This document shows, one piece after another, positions 47,558-60,801 of a stretch of 64,000 nucleotides of DNA. Below the pieces are notes generated by a model, which saw nothing but the letters and a program-made list of their open reading frames with translations, did not search any database and was not told where the DNA came from. A program made the translations under genes and the position numbers. Numbering within the stretch: position 1 is the stretch's first letter; every line of letters begins with the position of its first letter. Source of the DNA: Chloranthus sessilifolius (Eukaryota > Streptophyta > Magnoliopsida > Chloranthales > Chloranthaceae); contig CM037590.1 of the NCBI GenBank assembly GCA_021018995.1, positions 67,241,597 through 67,305,596 on the forward strand. Direction: 5' to 3'.

Positions 47558-48784
47558 CTTAAAATCCACATGTCTCCGTTTGAGATCGGCTTAGCTCTTC
47601 TGACGACTCTGAGCTACTCGTAGTCGCTCGCGAATCAACCAAACCGTCTCGGTCGTGCGCTCGACTATCTCAGGGCCAATAATGAGCTTCTCACCCACTT
47701 CTTCCCAGTTCCACGGCGATCTGCACCGTCATCCATATAAATCCTCGAACGGAGCCATACCGATGCTAGCCTGAAAGCTATTGTTATAAGCGAACTCGAT
47801 CAGAGGCAAGTGTTGGTCCCATGACCCATGAAAATCCAACATGCAAGCTCCCAGCATGTCCTCTATGATCTGGTTCACTCGCTCAGTCTGGTCATCCGTC
47901 TGTGGGTGAAATGTCGAACTAAAGTCAAGACGAGAACCCATTCCCTCTTGAAATCGCTGCCAAAAGTGTGAAGTAAACAACGGGTCTCTGTCTGACACAA
48001 TACTAGCCGGTATCCCATGCTCTCTAACAATCTCCTTCAGGTATAACTCTGCAAGTCTACTGGCTGTATGCGTGGTATTGTATGGCAAGAAATGAACCGA
48101 CTTGGTTAGCCGATCGACAATTACCCAAATGGCATTGTTCTTCCTCAGTGTTTTCGGCAACCCGAGAATGAAATCCATGGAAATAGATTCCCATTTCCAC
48201 TCAGGCACAGGTAAAGGCTACAATAGGCCTGCAGGATTTTGATGATCAACCTTTACCTGTTGACAAACCAAGCACCGTGATACATCGTCGCATTTTGAAC
48301 CTCGCTATTAGAAACTCTTCATCAAGTCTTGATACATCTTGGTGCTACCAGGATGTATGGCATACATGGATTTGTGAGCCTCTTCCAGAATGGTGTCCCG
48401 AAGCTCAGAACTCGACGATACGCATACACGGTCGTGAAACAAAAAGGTCCCATCTGCTCGTATGGAGAAATCCTTCTTACTGGCATTCTTGACATCTCGT
48501 CTGATCTCCATCAGCTCATCATCGGTCATCTGAAGCTTCCTGATATTCTCGAAGAGCGTAGGGCGCAATACAAGTGTGGCCATCAATGCTCTCGAGCCTT
48601 TGACATCGAACCGTGAGCTGCCCAAAGCCATATCCTCCAAAAGCTTCCATCTCTGAATCCGGCTAACAAGATGTGACAACTGTGCTAAAGACCTCCTACT
48701 AAGAGCATCAGCAACAACATTTGCCTTTCTCAGATGGTACTGAATCGAGCAATCATAGTCCTTCAAGAACTCCATCCATCGTCG
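47558..48784 (-). pseudogene. Family-A RNase H end, integrase zinc finger and core
   Basis: At 48775-48308 the RNase H tail ([11 protein letters not shown]) passes into the integrase zinc finger ([10 protein letters not shown]). Stops near 48308 and 48219 and a frameshift in the CXXC part follow. The core (48208-47729) has Asp in MDFILGL, Asp in VSDRDP and Glu in TERVNQ. HPQTDGQ of family B reads HPQTDDQ here. ADLKRRHVDFK closes the segment, after a stop near 47595. Confidence 0.84.
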
Positions 48785-49834
48785 CTACCTCATATTCAAG
48801 TCCTTTTGAGTGAATAGGTAGTTGAGACTCTTGTGATCGGTGAATATATCGAATATCTCACCATAGAGGTAATGTCTCCAAATCTTCAAGGCGAATATAA
48901 CTGCTGCTAACTCTAAGTCATGCGTCAGATAGTTTCTTTCATGGTCCTTCAGCTGCCTAGAACCATACGCAATGACCCTCTCGTGTTGATTAAGCACACA
49001 GCCTAATCTGCCATAAGAAGCATCATTGTACACTGTGAAGCCTCCACTGCCAAAAGGTATAGCAAGTGCTGGTGCCGTAGTCAATCGACGCTTCAACTCC
49101 TGAAAGCTCTGCTCGCACTGCTCTATCCAATCGAACTTTGCATTCTTTCTCGTGAGTTGTGTAAGTGGATCCGATATCTTCGAGAAACCCTCGACAAATC
49201 TCCGATAGTACCCTGTCAAACCAAGGAAACTTCGGACCTCTGTAACTGTCATAGGCTGTTCCCAGGTCACCACCGAATCTAACTTTGTAGGATCCACTGA
49301 GACACTCGCTTCAGAGACTACGTGACCCAAGAAACTTACCTGCTCAAGCCAAAACTCACACTTACTGAGTTTGGCATACAACTGATGGTCCCTGAGTGTT
49401 TGAAGAGCCATTTTCAAATGTTGCACATGCTCCTCTCTGGTTTTTGAATAGATGAGGATGTCATCTACGAAAACTACCACAGATTTATCAAGATGTGGTT
49501 TGAACACTCTGTTCATCAGATCCATGAAAGATTCAGGCACATTCGTCAATCCAAATGGCATCACTAAAAACTCATAGTGGCCATAACGTGTCCGAAATGT
49601 AATTTTGGATATATCTTCCGCCTTGATCTTGAGCTGGTGATAGCCTGACCTCAGATCAATCTTCGAAAAGAACTTGACACCCTATAATTGATCAAACAAG
49701 TCGTCTATCCATGGGAGAGGATAACGACTCTTAATCGTCATCTTGTTGAGCTGCCTATAATCGATACACAGACGCATCGATCCATCCTTCTTTTTCACAA
49801 AAAGAACCGGTGCACCCCAAGGAGAAACATTCAG
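48785..49834 (-). pseudogene. Family-A reverse transcriptase and RNase H
   Basis: The RT entry [16 protein letters not shown] lies near 49780-49830, with a stop near 49685 in the fingers region. From 49564 a 259-codon stretch is open and contains [12 protein letters not shown], the active site [12 protein letters not shown], the FLGH and [10 protein letters not shown] blocks, and RNase H up to [10 protein letters not shown]. The first RNase H Asp region reads VYNDASYG. It ends at a stop after KDLNMR (48785), where family B reads RQRRWMEFL. Confidence 0.87.
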
Positions 49835-50521
49835 TCAAATAAAGCCTTTGTCTAACAGCTCATGAAGCTGTTCCTTGAGTTCTTTCAACTCAGCAGGCGT
49901 CATCCGATATGGAGCTTTGGATAACGGTTCTGTACCCGGTGCTAGCTCAATCGCAAACTCCATCTCTCGATCAGGTGGTAATTCAGGTAAGTCCTCTAGA
50001 AAGACATCAGGATACTCGCAGACCACCTTGATAAGAGCCAAGCCATTCTTCTTCTCTGTAGAATCTTGCAAGTAGGCCAGATACCCACTGCAACCATTCT
50101 TCATCATGCGCTCAGCCTTAATGGCTGAAATCAACGGCGCAACCTTTGATTTGACTCCACAGAATCGGAAGGATTTTCGCTTTGGCGGTCGGAAGGTCAC
50201 CATCTTCCGTAGACAGTCCACGCTCACGTGATAAGCTGCCAACCAATCCATTTCGAGAATGACGTCGAACCCTTCCATGCTCAACGTAATCATGTCGGTC
50301 ACTGTCTCGTGCTCATCAATCATCACGATGACTAACTGACATTCTGTATCAGTACATACCGAACTTCCCGTAGGGATCTTTACATCCAAAATGAAGGCAA
50401 GGGGTTCAGGAGTGATACCTAACTTCTCTGAGAAGGGAGGAGTAATAAACGAGTGTGTAGACTCGGGGTCTATAAGTACTCGTGCTTTAATTTTACTCAG
50501 GTCGCCTCGACGACTCATCAT
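49835..50521 (-). pseudogene. Family-A protease with linker
   Basis: A continuous frame of 228 codons on the minus strand. The catalytic motif reads VLIDPESTHSF, so the Gly of the usual DPGS is Glu. GFDVILEMDWLAAYH follows, again with a Glu in place of Gly. The linker is complete, including [21 protein letters not shown], which the two copies at 638 and 14302 have partly lost. A stop after DKGFI separates it from RT. Confidence 0.85.
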
Positions 50522-50639
50522 AAGGGTTCCTTTATTTAAAAAGTTTGTTAATTATATGCAATGATTCCAATGTGGTTTAAAATCTACTTGAATGAATTTA
50601 AAAATTAAATAATAGAATCACTACAGAATTGACATCTCA

Positions 50640-51952
50640 ACTTTAATGATACCTTGGATTACATCATTCGACGTTTGGGCATCCTGTGCAGTCACCACAT
50701 AAGCTCGACCTTGAATTGTAGGTCGCATCGACTTTTACGTAGAGACTGTCATAGTCTGTCCTTTCTCAACGACAGGACAATCCTTGATCATGTGACCAAT
50801 CTGTCCACACCTGAAGCATCCTCCAGTGTTCGGTCGGCAATCCGTCGTCTTATGTGGTTTCCCACATCTTGCACACACTGGGGTAGAAATAGGAGTAACA
50901 GCCGATCCCCGCGTTGAATCCTGAGCCACAGAAGCTCCACTGGCAGTAGTGCTCTCGGCTCTGAAAGGTCACCCTGGTGACGAACTCTACGGTCTCTGAT
51001 AGGAAGACGTCACTGGTCCTGAAGCAACAGCTGGTCTGGAATACGATGGCTGACTAGGATAGGGAGGAGGTTTAGAGAACCTCGGCAATTTGTTCACCTG
51101 CTCTGAAGCACTCATCTGTCCCTGGTCAAACCGATTTTTATTTCCCTGCTCTCACCTCAAGTACTATTTTTGAATGTCTTCCTCTGCAATGAGGGCCTTT
51201 GCCATGACGCCCGCATACGTCTCCATCTCCCACATCGACACCCTCTCCTGAATGTTCGGCCTCAACCCTCTCTAAAATTTTTGAGCCCTCATCAGCTCAG
51301 TGGCCACGTGTAAGGGTGCAAATCTGGAAAGTCTATCAAACTCTGCGCCATACTCGCGCACCAACATCTCATTATGCTTCAGCTCAATAAATTGGACTTC
51401 CCACTAGTTACGTACGATCTTCATAAAATATTGATCGTTGAACGTCTCCACGAACTCTACCCAAGTCCATGGAGTATTGGGGTAGTCCTGCTCTCTCATC
51501 TTGGAAACAGACTTCCACCACGGGCTGGCCTCGCCCAAAAGATTGAAGGATGCCCAACATACTTTCTCAACATCTGTACACTGCAACACCTCAAAAATCT
51601 TCTCGATCTCATCAAGCCATGCCTCGGCCTCCATCGGATCCGTCTGCCCTGAGAATGTAAGAGGTCTCATCCTCCTGAACTCGGCGAATCCTCCTGGCTG
51701 ATGTCTAGCTGCCAGCATCTGAGTCTGTCGGTCTATGGTTGCAGTCTGTTAAGCCATATTGTTGGCCAAGGCTGCCAACTCCTGGTCAATATTTCCCCCT
51801 TCAGGCATAGCAGCTCTCAAAGGATCTGCATTAGGGCCAGATACAAATCTCTCTCTGCCATGTGAGGTGCCTACACCCTCATCAATCTCCTCGAGATGAG
51901 CCATGCGAGGTCCTTCTCTACCTCGGCCCCTGCCTCTAAACTGCGGAGGCAT
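50640..51952 (-). pseudogene. Family-A gag (nested element)
   Basis: Start MPPQFRGRGRGREG at 51952, with a stop after NNMA (51749). The capsid part (51718-51404) carries IFEVLQCTDVEKVCW and GEASPWWKSV and runs past the WTW site where the other copies stop. Frameshifted pieces follow. Near 50735-50929 two cysteine motifs are readable: CARCGKPHKTTDC and CFRCGQIGHMIKDC, the second a canonical CCHC knuckle. Confidence 0.85.
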
Positions 51953-52048
51953 GCTGATCTGTCATTGTTGAAAAACAATAACAATTGATCAGTATTTATT
52001 GTTAAAATAATCCAACCCTTAGTCCTAAGACTCTGAACCTAGAGCCTT

Positions 52049-52060
52049 GCTCTGATACCA
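52049..52060 (-). other. Primer binding site, family A (nested element)
   Basis: The minus strand reads TGGTATCAGAGC, an exact complement of the initiator-methionine tRNA end, two bases from the LTR start at 52063. Confidence 0.9.
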
Positions 52061-52062
52061 AC

Positions 52063-54391
52063 TGTGAAGACCCGGCTTTTTCAATCCCTAAGGTATAGGA
52101 AAGGCCGGTTCATCAACTTATTGATTTCTCAATAAGCTGTAACAAACAGAAGCCGGCAACATAACAATGATCTAAAGATAGAGGCAAAGCATAAAAATAA
52201 TCCAAAAATAAAAGCTTTTAACAACAAAAATATATCACTATGAGGAACCAAGAAGAACCACCGGTGATGGCCAATCCCACACCTAAAACAGTGGTTCACA
52301 ATAAGGGTTCCTTTAGTGATATCAAAAGAACAAAACAACGGCCTAGGGCCCAATATTCAAAGAATATTCTAACAAAAGTACCAAAAAGAAGGGATCAAGA
52401 ATCAAGGAAAAAAATCCTTAGCAGGTATATCCAATTCCTCCTCAGGAATGTAGTCGGAGTCCTCTAGATCCTCTGACCCTAGGTCAGTCTCAGCACCTGT
52501 GACGTATAGTCGAGGGTGAGCTAACAACATAGCCCAATAGAGGAAACAGATTTATTTGCATTTCATTATAAGTATTGATTTTCAAAGACAGAAATCGGAT
52601 CAAATATGGTTTTTCAAATGATGCTTTACAAATTAAATCTCCAGTTCTAATCATGAGTCAAAACTAGAATATTTATCTAATGTGTTCAAAATCTTCTGAA
52701 TTAGTATACTTCTTGTCTTAAATTTATAACTTAATTTTATCTCCCAAATTTCCTATAGTATGAGAGCGGACTACGGGATCGATGAGAAACCCTACTGACC
52801 ATCGTTGTTCATGAACCCATTTTCTGAAATGCAACAAGCCCTTACGCTATGAGGGAAACTTGCGCCAAATAAATACCGTCAACACGGGTGGTAGAATCTA
52901 GGGCACCGTTCGTATGTACCTCAAATCGAATGCAAATGCTAACATATATCAAGGCTTATTATTCATAACATATTACTGATTTTTCGAAGTTCTGATTCAA
53001 AGTTCTAATTCAAAAATTAACTGAGGTTCTGAGGTTCGAATTACAAAGTTCTTAGTCATAACAAAGTTTTCAAATTTTCAGATTTGTGTCATATATTCAG
53101 AGTTTTATTCATGCTGTGTGCAACAATATTCCAAAATTTATGTTTCTTATTGAAACAATCAAAAACAGTTTATGCTTATAACAGAATGCAAATGAAGTGT
53201 AGGGTTCTCCTACCTCAACAAAGAATATTCAAAAACAAGCATAAGCAATCCTCACAAAGGACTCCCAATATTCAAAACCTACAAAGATTAACACTCTCAG
53301 TGTTAATATAAGACCAAAAGTCAAACCCAAAAGCTTGCCGAGAAAAATCCGACAAAAATTTTAAGGATCTAAACAGGGCAGAATTCGACCCTCGAATTCA
53401 AATTCGTGGGTCGAATTTGAAATTAGATGGTCGAATTCAATTTCAACCCTCGAATTCTAAAAAAAACTCATCAGGCATAAAAATCAGAAAATCGACCCTC
53501 GATTTTCAATTCGATGGTCGAATTCCAAATTCGACCCTCGAATTCAAAAAAATTCCATCAGGCATAAAAATTCACTTTTCGACCTTCAAATTTCAAATCG
53601 ATGGTCGAATTCCAAATTCGACCCTCGAATTTGTTCAGGTCTGTGGCTGTCAAATTTTCATGCCCGGAATCTTTCTTTCTTATTCAACCACAGTCTTCCT
53701 ATCTTCAATAAACACACCACATTCTAATCTAAGCAAAACATAAATTAAAATGACACAAGAAGGTTTCAAAGGCCTACCTCTTGTAGTTTAATCCGTTGCT
53801 TCCGTTGCACCAATTCACGCACCGGAACCCATCTCCAAAGCTTAACGGTTTAGAACTTCAAATCAGTCCATGTTCATAAAGAGGTGGCCACTGCCTCAGC
53901 GATAACAAGATCACATAGAACTTCTCACTCTCCACATCTCTCTTCTCTTTAAATGGTTCGAACCAATCAAATTTCTAATACAATTCTAATCAACGGTCGA
54001 GATGGGGAGAGGAACTCTCAAGCTCTCAAGATCTAGGATTAAGATGAGGCAAGGTTTTAGAGGTTTATAAATTCCAACGAGAGAGAGAGGTTAAACTTCT
54101 CTTTCAATCTCTCTTATAACCAAAAGACCAAGCAAAAACAAATATCTAGATTTCATATTTGCCATCTTATCCACTTAAATTGTATAAGTGTCCCATGTTG
54201 AACACATACACCAACCCTTATCGTGTAAGTCATCGATTACATGACTTGCACACCTCTCAAGACAAATTCCTTTGGCCATTAGTCTTATTATAGCCTTAGC
54301 TTACCAAAAATCTAAAAAAAATCCCTCAATAATCTCCGGACATGCTTACCGAGGTAAATGAAAAATAGGCCAAAATATCAGGGATATTACA
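52063..54391 (-). repeat. Family-A 5' LTR of the nested element
   Basis: TGTGAAGACC to GGATATTACA, 2329 bases. It is closely similar to 41997-44341. Palindrome array at 53380-53640, hairpin near 52260-52280, TATA box at 54113-54118. Confidence 0.9.
54113..54118 (-). promoter_or_regulatory. Probable TATA box, nested family-A 5' LTR
   Basis: TATAAG on the minus strand, 273 bases from the LTR start at 54391, followed by AGAGATTGAAAG. Confidence 0.5.
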
Positions 54392-54443
54392 TTAAGTAAT
54401 TCATCGTTTCTTCGAAAACACCTGATGAGCACCCTCTAAATTA

Positions 54444-54489
54444 CTTTCATACGTAAATAAATCAGGTTTGGGGCTCCTGCTTGGAATTG
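54444..54489. repeat. Right arm of the split inverted repeat
   Basis: Reverse complement of 41951-41996, including CTTTCATACGTAAATAAATC. The 52 bases between the retroelement end and this arm would form the loop. Confidence 0.8.
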
Positions 54490-54650
54490 GAAAACCGAAA
54501 TCTAAACATTGGGACCCTGTGTTCCCAATTTAAGAAAAAACATTTTCAATCCTTGCAATTACCACATGTTCCCAATTTAGATTTGGAATGGATAACTAAT
54601 CTTGAACACATGACACTTTTTTTTATCATAAATGTCATATAGCACTAAGG

Positions 54651-54867
54651 AGGACCCAATGTAAAGATTTGGGGGTTAAAGATTTTTTTTTTTTTTAATC
54701 TCTAATATATGATTTAAAACTATCAAATGCCTTTAAAATGAGCAACTAAAATGGATTTTAGATATTTACATGACAACCATTCATTTTAAAGGCATTTGAA
54801 CTTTGAATCAGATGATGTCTGCCTTCTTGATATAATATTTAACCCAACAAATCTTTACATGGGTCCT
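54651..54867. repeat. MITE-like hairpin, 217 bp
   Basis: Ends AGGACCCAATGTAAAGATTT and AAATCTTTACATGGGTCCT pair, and an inner pair (AAATGCCTTTAAAATGA with TCATTTTAAAGGCATTT) continues the hairpin. No ORF belongs to it. It lies in the CACTA interior. Confidence 0.75.
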
Positions 54868-55270
54868 TTGGCATCAAGTAGAATACATGGTGCCACATTT
54901 TATTTTATTTTTTTATTTTTTCTTAGAGCTATGACCCATTCCAAACCTAGATTAGGCATGAGACTGCTCTTTGTGATATGTGAAAAATCACAAATAAGAT
55001 TATATTCAATTGTGGGGGTGTGTGTTGGTAATACACCAATATGGCCACTATTAGTAGATAAAATTATTTCTTTTACTTTTGAATCCTAAATAATTTGATT
55101 AGGTGTTAGTACACAAAGGTTTGAAATCATTTCTTCAATTTACTCTCCACTTGTGAGTTCATAAGCTCCACAACAGCTTCATTGATTTTTTCTTGAGATG
55201 TTAATGAAAGAGCACTGCTATTACTTTTACAGTGTTAATTGAAAAGAAATATTAGAGCTTACGCTAAAAT

Positions 55271-55454
55271 GGAATATGGTAATTGACTTAGTCACTCTCA
55301 AGTGTGAAGTGGTCAATGTTCTTATGCTAAAATGGTCAACCATTGGGAATTGTACATATATTTATGGGTGAAAAAATACAGGTTTGACCATTTTAGGATA
55401 AGGAGATTGACCCATTTACGAGATTGAGAGTGAATGGGTTCGTTACCCTATGCC
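55271..55454. repeat. MITE-like hairpin, 184 bp
   Basis: The two halves are imperfect inverted copies: CACTCTCAA, GGTCAATGTTCTTATGC and TAAAATGGTCAA on the left pair with their complements on the right, ending CCATTTTAGGATAAGG inward. Noncoding. Confidence 0.65.
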
Positions 55455-55561
55455 AACTCTAATGGAAAAAGCAACCAGTTGCCAAGAGAACACTCCCACC
55501 AGCTCCAATATTTTTGTTATACATCAGAAGATCAGTTATGGGCAAACCATATTATGTGTAG

Positions 55562-56162
<601 letters not shown>

Positions 56163-57551
56163 TATGGATCCAAATCAACTATCACAAAAAAAAAGTACGA
56201 GAGAAAACTTTATGTGCTGATTTGCATAGAAATATACCAAAGCACCGTCTCCCACTTGTTTTCAATGACCGGGGTCAACCAGTACGAGGTGAGGATGTGA
56301 AATTTATTAGCTACCTTAGGGTCTTATCAAGAGATGGGTCTTTTTTACCCATCGATTGCCCTTCATGGGACGTTGTGGACCCTATAGATAAAGAAAAGGT
56401 TTGGGACGCTGCTAAGGTAAATATAATTAATTATTTCTTATTGAGAATATATGCATTTTAAATTATTTATCATTGATAATTTCTTTCGTATGCAAGTTCG
56501 CTTTGAAATTTCCGAAGACGACAAAGTAAGAACTTGGTTCATACAATCAGTAGAAAGAAAGTGGAACGAACACCGATGCAATCTAAAAAGAAGATATTTT
56601 ACTAATCCCCTCCCTAAAGGAGTAGATCCATCCTCTCTGAACCTGCCAAGGGTTGACGGGAGACAATGGTTGAATTTAATCGGTAGGGATGGGCATTGGC
56701 AAAACTCTAAAACAAAGGTAGGATGACGGTTCTCAACATATTAAATTTTTATACATTCAAACTTATTATAAATGTATATAATAGGAATTAATTTTTTTTC
56801 CAGAAAATGGTTGAAATAAATAAAGTCAACCGAGAAAAAAAGACGATGCATCATACAACAGGGCGGAAAAGTTTCCCTTCAATTATTGCATTAGAAGTAA
56901 GTGAATTTATATTATTTTCTGATTAATCGTACTTTGTATATTTTATAATTATTATATACTTTCTTCTTCATCTTATTATATGAAATCCTATTAACATCTG
57001 TATTTATTTTTTAATTTTATAGACTTCAAAGGATGGTGTAGAACCTAGTCACGCCAATATATTCAAAATTACATATACGCACAAGGATGGTACACCATCA
57101 AATAGTGTGATCGTAGATGCATTGGTAAATTTTATAATAATTTTTAATTACAGGTCATGTTTTATTTCTCAAAATAAAATGTATTATTAATTATTACATG
57201 AGAAAATAAATAGACAACAAGAGAAACAACTAGAGGGATCCCGAGACTCCCTCGGTCATGAAGATGTCCCCTCTCAGGTTTTTGGAGAGGATCGACCTGG
57301 TCGATATCGCATCCTTGGAGTGGGACCAACTCAACCGTCAAATGTCAAAACAAGGGGAGATGACTTGTTTGATGAGCAAGATAGCAGAATTGGAAGAAAG
57401 AGAAAAAGAAAGAAATAGAGAAATGTAAGAAAGAATTAGAGAGATGCAAGAAAGAGACGCAGAAAGAGATAGAAAGATGGAAGAAGCGCTACGCAAGCAC
57501 GATGAGCGAATAGAAGAATTGAAGAGAATGTTCCTCGCTTCACAAAGATAG
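56163..57551 (+). pseudogene. Second CACTA gene (plant En/Spm transposase family, TnpA-like)
   Basis: Five exons can be traced on the plus strand. Exon 1 (about 56163-56416) starts MDPNQLSQKK and, after a slip in a run of nine A, reads HRLPLVFNDRGQPVRGED and KVWDAAK. Exon 2 (about 56497-56717) has VRFEISEDDKVRTWF and KWNEHRCNLKRRYF. Exons 3 (56804-56896) and 4 (57023-57124) have FKITYTHKDGTPSN. Exon 5 (57214-57551) has VFGEDRPGRYR, then a frameshift near 57357 and a stop at about 57426 before a charged coiled coil ending RMFLASQR. The order matches the plant transposase family found next to TNP2 in CACTA elements, where it binds subterminal repeats. Broken. Confidence 0.8.
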
Positions 57552-59733
57552 ATATCGAAGGTAATTGATTTACCTTTTTTATATGTTCTTTCTTCAATAG
57601 TAGTTTAATAGCATTCTTCTTTGATCTATGGCTATGGTGCCCTTGCTTGCATTATAGTAGCGAAGATAGTGAATGTAATGCCCCTTTCTGTCGCAAATGT
57701 TTAAGAATTTTGTTTTTGTTTAAGAACTCTACTTTTTTGTTGGGATTGGTTCTTGTTTGTATAATTCTTATTACATATTCCATCAAACTCCTATTTCGTA
57801 GCTGTTGCACAACTCGTTATTTATGTTGGAACCATGGTGCCAGATTATTCTATGATTCTTTTATGATGCAGTTTAACAGTATTCAATTGTAATTATTTAT
57901 GTATTTTTTACGATGCAGGTTGAGCCTTTCTAGGACATATCTGTAAGATAAACATTATGTTATGTGTATTTTATAATTTAGGAAAGAAAAATAGGATGGT
58001 TGGATTGATTAGGTGATTATATTTATTTTAAAAATAAGTTCAATTATGATCATCTTGAAAGATTTAGAATAAGATTTTAAAAGAGTTATAGTAATCTATA
58101 TATATAAACCTCTATATATAGAGGTGTTCTCTATAAATAAATCATAGACAATCATACATTTCTCTCTTAAAATACTTTTAGATTAATAAAGATATTCTTC
58201 CATCATGGGAGTTTCCAGGCCCCTGTTGAAGGTTGACAATACTGCAACCTTGAGGTCCTAGGTTCAATCTGAGCTTACCCATCCAAAAATAGAAAAATTA
58301 CATCATAGCATAAAACCTCAGGTTATCAAGAGAAATGTAGCAGCTGTTTGAAGACCAAACAGAAGAGAAACTCAGAAGAGATTAGAGCTTTTTCCAAATC
58401 GCGGAGCCACGGATTGGAGTTCCAAAGAAGCTTGTCGACTCCAGATTAAAGATTTTCCAATTCCACATTGGATTCCAGCTATGCCAGCAAAGCCTGTTCT
58501 GATCAAGCAACTGTCAAGCTCAGGACGGGAATCACGGAAGCCCATATCGCCAGATCAACAATGAATTCCTTGAAATCGGGAGGTAGCTGTAGTAGGACGG
58601 AATCACATTTATGGTCAAATTCTAGCTACCAACAAACAGCCTTTAAGGAACACAACACCAGGTTTACGTAAGCTTCCTCAGACATCTTTCAGAAACATCT
58701 ATTACTGGAAGCTCATCCATCATGATGACACCCTATCCTCAGATCCACGACGCCAGACATCAATCTAACTCAATTTCGCCCTACCCCAGATCAATGGTAC
58801 TAGAAAACAGTCCAACTCTGCATATCTTTGGTTGACGAACCAAAACTTTTCACATGACCCAAATTGTGGACTAATAACAGCTACTCACCTCTCAAGATCC
58901 TCGACTATGTAAAAGTTGTTTGCATGCTTGTAGGAAGGAGCAATGGGGCATCACTAGCACCATAAGATTATCAAGCTTATGAAGCAACTTTTAGCCACTG
59001 AATCATGTAAAAACTGACATCCATCAGTTCAAATGACAATAAAGCAAAGTAGCATAAATGAAAACCCATCAAGGAAAAGAATATAGGTATTTTATTTTTT
59101 GGGTAGTAAATTGGGATCAGACTTTAGTCCTCCAGATTGCAACACACTGTCGGTCCAATAGAGCTTTCTTGACGTCGAATTCTTGTCATCCACGTGGATT
59201 TTTTTAGTCATGTGCATCTAGCTTCCAGCCAGGAATCTTGTTGCAGCATGACGCTCCTAACCACCGGCAATTAATGAAATTATAATAATTAAATTAAGAC
59301 CAGACATCCTATTGTAGGTTCCAGATAGTTAGCAGAGGATCAATAGGGAATTAGTAGTTCAAAAGTAATAATAAGGAAAACTTTCATTCATTAACCATCA
59401 TCTAGAAACAAATGCATGAGACTAAATACCACTTCCACCCATTATATGAGAAATTGTGAACAAATCCATAACATTAAAAAATTCAGCATACACAACAGTA
59501 TTACATAGAAAAAGATTGGAAGGTTGGCTGGAACACAGACAAACAGCAAAACACATGGAGGTGTTCTGCCATTTAAGAAAATTTAGTAACCAAAGAGATC
59601 CTGAACAACTGTGGATAAAAGAGCCTTAGGAAGGGTAAATAATTTTTACGAAACAACTCCTTGGCTAATGTCTCATAGACACACCCACCAAACTAATTAT
59701 CCCGTAGTTCCTTTACTTTCTATCCTATCTTCA
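57552..59733. other. Unassigned DNA
   Basis: AT-rich at the start, with a short palindrome CCTCTATATATAGAGG (58109-58124). From 58280 to 58900 base composition is more balanced but no coding frame longer than 67 codons or known domain was seen. It may be CACTA interior or older host DNA. Confidence 0.4.
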
Positions 59734-59871
59734 TTATTGTGTCCCTAAAGCTACCTTGTTCCACACTTCCAATTTTCCTTTAAGCAATTTTAACATAACC
59801 ATAAAATGGTAAGTAGCCCAGAAGCTCAACCAAGCCTTAACACGCTCAGGAAAGGCATCATGTTGTAGTGA
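59734..59871 (-). pseudogene. Short LINE-like fragment
   Basis: The minus strand has an open 45-codon stretch with FPERVKAWLSFW and LKLLKGKLEVWNKVALG, then a stop. This resembles the region between the endonuclease and RT domains of plant L1 elements (F-P-E-R-V ... LK-LK ... W-NK). No adjoining L1 sequence was recognised, so the call is tentative. Confidence 0.4.
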
Positions 59872-60801
59872 CTTGAATTTCGAGGGGAATGATAAGTTTC
59901 CCAACACTAAAACTTAGCATATAAAAGGAGGAAATGATCTGATGCCAATCAAGGAAGAGCTTATAGACAAATTTCAATCAAGTGATAGGCCCAATAGTGG
60001 GATGTCATTGCAAATGTGGTCAACGTTGTAAGTTTTATGGGTTCACAAGATAAGTTAAAAAAGATAAAAATAAATAAAATAACATGCGGGGCACATGCCA
60101 TACAAATGGGCTGATGGTCGTTGTATGTGTGAACCGAGTTAAATCATCATAATAAGTTCTGTGGGTACGATGAGATAATAAGTAAATTAATTAAAATAGA
60201 GAGACGTAAAGTGCAAGAGCCAAGAGGTAGGTGTCAGAGCGGGCATGTTGTGTCACGTGCAGAAATATCAGTTGTAATTTTGTAGGGGTGGTGCGACTTA
60301 ATGAATTTGTGATGCCAAGGCAAAATTCTTCTATTCTTTCGAGGGTCAGAGCCAACAAAGCGTAACAAGCAGCAGCTGCCGATCGACGGTGCATCGCAGC
60401 TTTTTATTAAGAAACCAACTCGACAGAAGCGTCACTAATGACGATAGGCTACAGAACAGTCAGCCAAAGTCAACGGCTAAAGGTGTAACTGCACTCCACA
60501 CATGCTTTTATTAAACTTTAAATATTAGAAAAATAATAAGGGAATCTGTGTATAAATATGGGCTCAGTTCATGGGTTTTCTGTGGGTAAAAATATGGTGG
60601 GTCGTAGCAGTAGTTGTAATGGAGGTGTGGGTGGGAGAAAGGAGAAGATAAGCTTCATATGGTAATTTCACTTCTAATCCCTCCTTGCTTGCCCATAATA
60701 TCAGTAAGATAAAAACCGATTTATATCTTTATAGATGTCCTTTTTTTTGTTTTTTTTTTTTAATTTGATTTGATTTTTATTGCAGAATTCTGTGAATATA
60801 G
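59872..60801. other. Unassigned DNA upstream of the WD-protein-like exon
   Basis: Contains a TATA-like TATAAATAT near 60550 and an ATG at 60595 opening a short frame. A T-rich stretch (60735-60795) followed by GAATATAG forms a plausible branch/acceptor region for the exon starting at 60802. No other exon was recognised. Confidence 0.4.

Larger units (their letters stand above)
41997..54391 (-). mobile_element. Nearly complete family-A Ty3/gypsy chromovirus with an extra ORF
   Basis: Minus strand, 12.4 kb. 5' LTR 52063-54391, primer site, gag, protease, RT-RNase H, integrase with chromodomain, an extra sense ORF, polypurine tract, and 3' LTR 41997-44341. The two LTRs are very similar along the parts compared, so the insertion is fairly young next to the copies at 1-23810. 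The flanking 5-mers (GAAAG before, TTAAG after) do not match exactly. Stops in every gene make it non-autonomous. Confidence 0.92.

Noticed and set aside
58195-58270. Possible tRNA-derived SINE head (AGGTTCAATCTG resembles a B box)
   Set aside because: No convincing A box at the right distance, no poly-A or T tail, and no target duplication were seen.
59862-59870. GTTGTAGTG as the CACTA right terminus
   Set aside because: The bases before it do not match the left terminal repeat, and they read as part of a LINE-like coding fragment on the minus strand.
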